This document shows positions 6,663 through 8,579 of a DNA stretch of 8,579 nucleotides, one piece after another (position 1 is the stretch's first letter; each line of letters opens with the position of its first letter). Below the pieces are notes generated by a model. The model saw only the letters and a program-made list of their open reading frames with translations, ran no database searches and was not told the origin of the DNA. This DNA is from RUG11462 sp045649405 (lineage in GTDB: Bacteria; Bacillota; Clostridia; Oscillospirales; Acutalibacteraceae): the NCBI GenBank assembly GCA_045649405.1, contig JAZRPW010000057.1, forward strand, positions 1-8,579. Reading direction: 5' to 3'. Made by a program: the position numbers and the translations under genes.

Positions 6663-7958
6663 GTGAATACTCCAATTGCAGACTTTTTAAAAACAGTTGC
6701 AAATGAGAATTTTGTGCGCTTGCATATGCCGGGGCACAAAGGCAAAGAACACCCTTTTGATATTACTGAAATTTGTGGGGCAGACTCACTTTATTGCGCT
6801 AACGGCATTATTGCAGAGTCTGAGAAAAATGCTACAAAAATATTTGGCACAAAAGCAACCCTTTACTCAACCGAAGGCTCATCACAATGCATCAAAGCAA
6901 TGCTAATGCTTGCTTGCGTTAACGCAGGGGCAAAAAAACCACTTGTGCTTGCGGCAAGAAATGTGCACAAAGCATTTTTGTCAGCGGCGGCGCTTGTTGA
7001 TTTTGATGTTAAATGGATGTTGCCGGAAAACTCTTTGTCAATCTGCTCTTGTGTTATAACCCCAAACCAGTTAGAAAAAGAGTTAAATTTGCTTGAAACA
7101 AAACCAGTAGCAGTTTACATAACTTCACCTGACTATTTGGGCAACATTGCAGATGTCAAGGGTTTGTCAGAGGTTTGCAAAAAGCACGATATTACGCTTT
7201 TGGTTGACAACGCACACGGCGCTTATTTGAAAACTTGTGGCAAACACCCAATTGACTTAGGGGCAGATATGTGTTGTGACTCGGCGCACAAAACATTGCC
7301 GGTACTTACTGGTGGCGCTTATTTACATATAAACAACGAGAAGTTTTTGAATTGCCCAAAAGAAACACTTGAAACTTTCGGCTCAACTTCTCCTTCTTAT
7401 CTCATTTTAAATTCGCTTGATAAAGCTAATGATTATCTTGACACAAAAGCGCAAGCAGAATTTGAAAAATGCGCTAAAAGGGTAGCAGAGTTAAAGGTTT
7501 ACATAACTGACAAATCAGATGAACCGCTAAAAATTACAATTGATGCAAATGAAATGGGTTACAATGGTTTTGAAATTGCAGATGTTTTGCGCAAAAATTC
7601 AATTGAATGTGAATATGCCGATGACAGATTTGTTGTTTTAATGTTTAGCCCGTTTAATAGCGAAACTGATTTTGAGAGGGTAGAAACTTCATTAAAATCA
7701 ACCCCAAAACGCGAAAAAATTTCAAGTGAAAATATTGTTTTGCCAACAATCGAAAAGGTATTAAGTATTAGACAAGCATATTTCAGTCGCCAACAAGAAT
7801 GTGATGTGGCTGACGCAGAAGGCAAAATTTGTGGTTTTTCAACCGTTTCTTGCCCACCTGCAATTCCAATTGCGCTCTCGGGTGAGAGAATAACAAAAGA
7901 ACATATAGAGCTATTTGAAAAATACGGAATCAAAAAAATAAAGGTAGTTGCAAATTAG
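6663..7958 (+). CDS. Orn/Lys/Arg decarboxylase-family PLP enzyme, short form
   Basis: A 431-residue fold-type I PLP enzyme of the basic amino acid decarboxylase group, of the short kind without the N-terminal wing domain (as in Bacillus YaaO/SpeA-like proteins). Family marks are HMPGHKG (21-27), STEGSS (69-74, phosphate contact), RNVHK (99-103), DNAHG (182-186, cofactor ring) and SAHKTLP, in which K210 should hold PLP. STSPS (241-245) matches the substrate-side loop. The C-terminal domain ends with CPPAIPIALSGERI, where the usual PPGIP and PGE are altered to PPAIP and SGE. The predicted reaction is decarboxylation of arginine, lysine or ornithine to a polyamine-type amine in the cytosol; the substrate cannot be told from motifs. 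It lies 21 bp after the maturase and shares its terminator, so it is very probably co-transcribed with the SCIFF genes. Relatives in other Firmicutes are often beside tmk, so the link to SCIFF may be positional and not functional. Confidence 0.85.
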   Translation: MNTPIADFLKTVANENFVRLHMPGHKGKEHPFDITEICGADSLYCANGIIAESEKNATKIFGTKATLYSTEGSSQCIKAMLMLACVNAGAKKPLVLAARNVHKAFLSAAALVDFDVKWMLPENSLSICSCVITPNQLEKELNLLETKPVAVYITSPDYLGNIADVKGLSEVCKKHDITLLVDNAHGAYLKTCGKHPIDLGADMCCDSAHKTLPVLTGGAYLHINNEKFLNCPKETLETFGSTSPSYLILNSLDKANDYLDTKAQAEFEKCAKRVAELKVYITDKSDEPLKITIDANEMGYNGFEIADVLRKNSIECEYADDRFVVLMFSPFNSETDFERVETSLKSTPKREKISSENIVLPTIEKVLSIRQAYFSRQQECDVADAEGKICGFSTVSCPPAIPIALSGERITKEHIELFEKYGIKKIKVVAN

Positions 7959-7973
7959 CAACTACCTTTTTTT
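7941..7973 (+). terminator. Strong Rho-independent terminator overlapping the decarboxylase stop codon
   Basis: AAGGTAGTTGC (7941-7951) and GCAACTACCTT (7958-7968) form a perfect 11-bp stem with a six-base loop, followed by seven T (7967-7973). The TAG stop (7956-7958) is in the loop and first stem base, so the last codons of the gene encode the left arm. This closes the three-gene operon. Confidence 0.92.
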
Positions 7974-7982
7974 GTATAAGAA

Positions 7983-8005
7983 AACCACGCGATAGTCGCG
8001 TGGTT
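7983..8005. repeat. IS200-type left-end hairpin
   Basis: AACCACGCGA, loop TAG, TCGCGTGGTT is a perfect 10-bp inverted repeat near the element's left end. In this family TnpA recognises such single-stranded hairpins at each end instead of terminal inverted repeats. On the minus strand the stem is followed by TTTTC, so it could also weakly stop antisense transcription; on the plus strand there is no T-tract. Confidence 0.8.
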
Positions 8006-8031
8006 CAGTGGAGGCTTTTGCCGATGAGTAA

Positions 8032-8060
8032 TAGACATAAAAACTCCGATTGTATATAAT
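8032..8060 (+). promoter_or_regulatory. Predicted tnpA promoter lying over the left arm of the RBS-masking repeat
   Basis: TAGACA (8032-8037, one mismatch to consensus) and TATAAT (8055-8060) are 17 bp apart. The start of transcription would be near 8067, downstream of the left arm of the inverted repeat at 8044-8055, so transcripts from this promoter would lack that arm. Confidence 0.65.
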
Positions 8061-8103
8061 GAAAGCTGTGACCTGCCAGTTACAACCCAAAATACAATCG
8101 GAG
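8044..8103 (+). promoter_or_regulatory. Inverted repeat that masks the tnpA ribosome binding site
   Basis: CTCCGATTGTAT (8044-8055) is the exact reverse complement of ATACAATCGGAG (8092-8103). The right arm contains most of the Shine-Dalgarno GGAGG (8100-8104), so an RNA spanning both arms would hide it. A smaller stem (TGTGAC 8067-8072 with GTTACA 8079-8084, one G-U pair) lies in the loop. IS200 is known to repress TnpA translation with this kind of leader structure. Confidence 0.8.
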
Positions 8104-8112
8104 GACAAAACA

Positions 8113-8579
8113 TTGAAGAAAGAAAATACATTTGAAAGTACAAATAGTTTAACACATACAAAATGAAATTGCAAGTACCATATAGTTTTTGCACCGAAGT
8201 ATAGAAGAAAGGTGTTTTACGAAGAAAAACGACAGGACATAAGAGAAATACTAAGAACCTTGTGTCAATGGAAGGGTGTAGAAATTATTGAAGGAGAAGT
8301 GTGCCCAGACCATATACATATGATGGTTAGCATACCACCGAAATTAAGCGTGTCAAGTTTTATGGGATTCTTGAAAGGAAAAAGCAGTTTGATGATTTTT
8401 CAAAGATGGGGAAACATGAAATTTGCATACAGGAACAGAGAGTTTTGGTGCAAAGGGTACTATGTTGACACGGTAGGTAAAAACACAAAAGCAATTAAAG
8501 AATATATATCAAATCAACTAAAAAGGGATAGAGAAAGTGACCAAATGAGTTTGTTTGACCCAAGAGACCCATTTATGGG
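8113..8579 (+). pseudogene. tnpA: IS200-type transposase TnpA with an in-frame UGA, right end outside window
   Basis: Reading from TTG at 8113 (8 nt after GGAGG at 8100-8104) gives a Y1 HUH single-strand transposase over its near-full length: 155 complete codons, close to the usual 150-160. The frame is intact except for TGA at 8164-8166 (codon 18), exactly where the conserved SHTKWNCKYHIVFAPKYRR block normally has Trp. Downstream, the catalytic parts look sound: HUH motif DHIHM (H67, H69), FLKGKSS, FW-x2-GYYVDTVG, and Y131 with Q135 in EYISNQ, which by analogy with IS608 TnpA are the nucleophile and metal-assisting Gln. The single TGG-to-TGA change most likely makes this copy a recent, inactive pseudogene. 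No good restart codon with a Shine-Dalgarno is seen before the HUH motif. Recoding of UGA as Trp is not supported by the other genes. Confidence 0.82.

Larger units (their letters stand above)
7975..8579 (+). mobile_element. IS200/IS605-family insertion sequence, left part only
   Basis: A terminal hairpin (7983-8005), a 5' untranslated region with a second large inverted repeat (8044-8103) and a TnpA-like frame appear in the order known for IS200-group elements. The exact left boundary is not readable: it should lie a few bases left of the hairpin, between the terminator T-tract and 7983. The right end and any tnpB or guide RNA lie beyond the window. The element sits immediately behind the operon terminator, so it disrupts no gene seen here. 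Confidence 0.85.

Noticed and set aside
7559..8194. Minus-strand frames of 70-124 residues over the decarboxylase end and IS left end
   Set aside because: They are shadows of the decarboxylase and of inverted repeats; no ribosome sites or recognisable protein features. An antisense RNA like that of IS200 could exist here, but I cannot support a promoter for it.
8113..8579. UGA read as Trp genome-wide
   Set aside because: The 1622-codon secreted gene, the maturase and the decarboxylase contain no in-frame UGA, and every Trp seen uses UGG. Recoding would be expected to show in genes of this length.

Overview
The window looks like a piece of an AT-rich chromosome from an anaerobic Clostridia-type Firmicute, probably a gut or rumen fibre degrader. 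The evidence is a SCIFF ranthipeptide precursor with its radical SAM maturase (a pair typical of Clostridia), strong AAGGAG ribosome sites, and a very large secreted glycan-degrading protein with Cys-rich CxxC repeats of a kind common in gut Firmicute surface proteins. The standard code fits: no in-frame UGA occurs in the intact genes, and Trp is always UGG in the stretches read.

Layout. (1) 1-4866, minus strand: one uninterrupted reading frame of at least 1622 codons whose C-terminus lies beyond the left edge. It encodes a signal peptide, a GH16 laminarinase-type glucanase domain, a beta-sandwich, a right-handed beta-helix region, a Cys-rich CxxC block, a CE2-like jelly-roll plus SGNH esterase, another beta-sandwich and a second array of at least six CxxC repeats. 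(2) 4867-5052: divergent intergenic region with an extended -10 promoter for the large gene, a perfect-consensus promoter for the SCIFF gene, a poly(A)/poly(T) block and a repeated CATTGCTAA sequence. (3) 5053-7958, plus strand: a three-gene operon of SCIFF precursor, leaky terminator-like hairpin, SCIFF maturase and a short-form Orn/Lys/Arg decarboxylase-family PLP enzyme. It is closed by a perfect 11-bp terminator hairpin that overlaps the last stop codon. (4) About 7975-8579: the left end of an IS200/IS605-family element, with its terminal hairpin, its own promoter, an RBS-sequestering inverted repeat, and a tnpA frame interrupted by UGA at a normally conserved Trp. The frame runs off the right edge.

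How it fits together. The SCIFF peptide (six Cys in 49 residues) is expected to be bound by the N-terminal RRE domain of the maturase and cross-linked by Cys-to-residue thioethers. The hairpin between the two genes probably makes precursor more abundant than enzyme. The decarboxylase, 21 bp downstream and sharing the operon terminator, is the least expected partner. The divergent exported glucanase/esterase shares the intergenic region and may or may not be co-regulated. The IS200 copy sits just behind the operon terminator, and its 5' region looks built to silence transposase translation on read-through transcripts.
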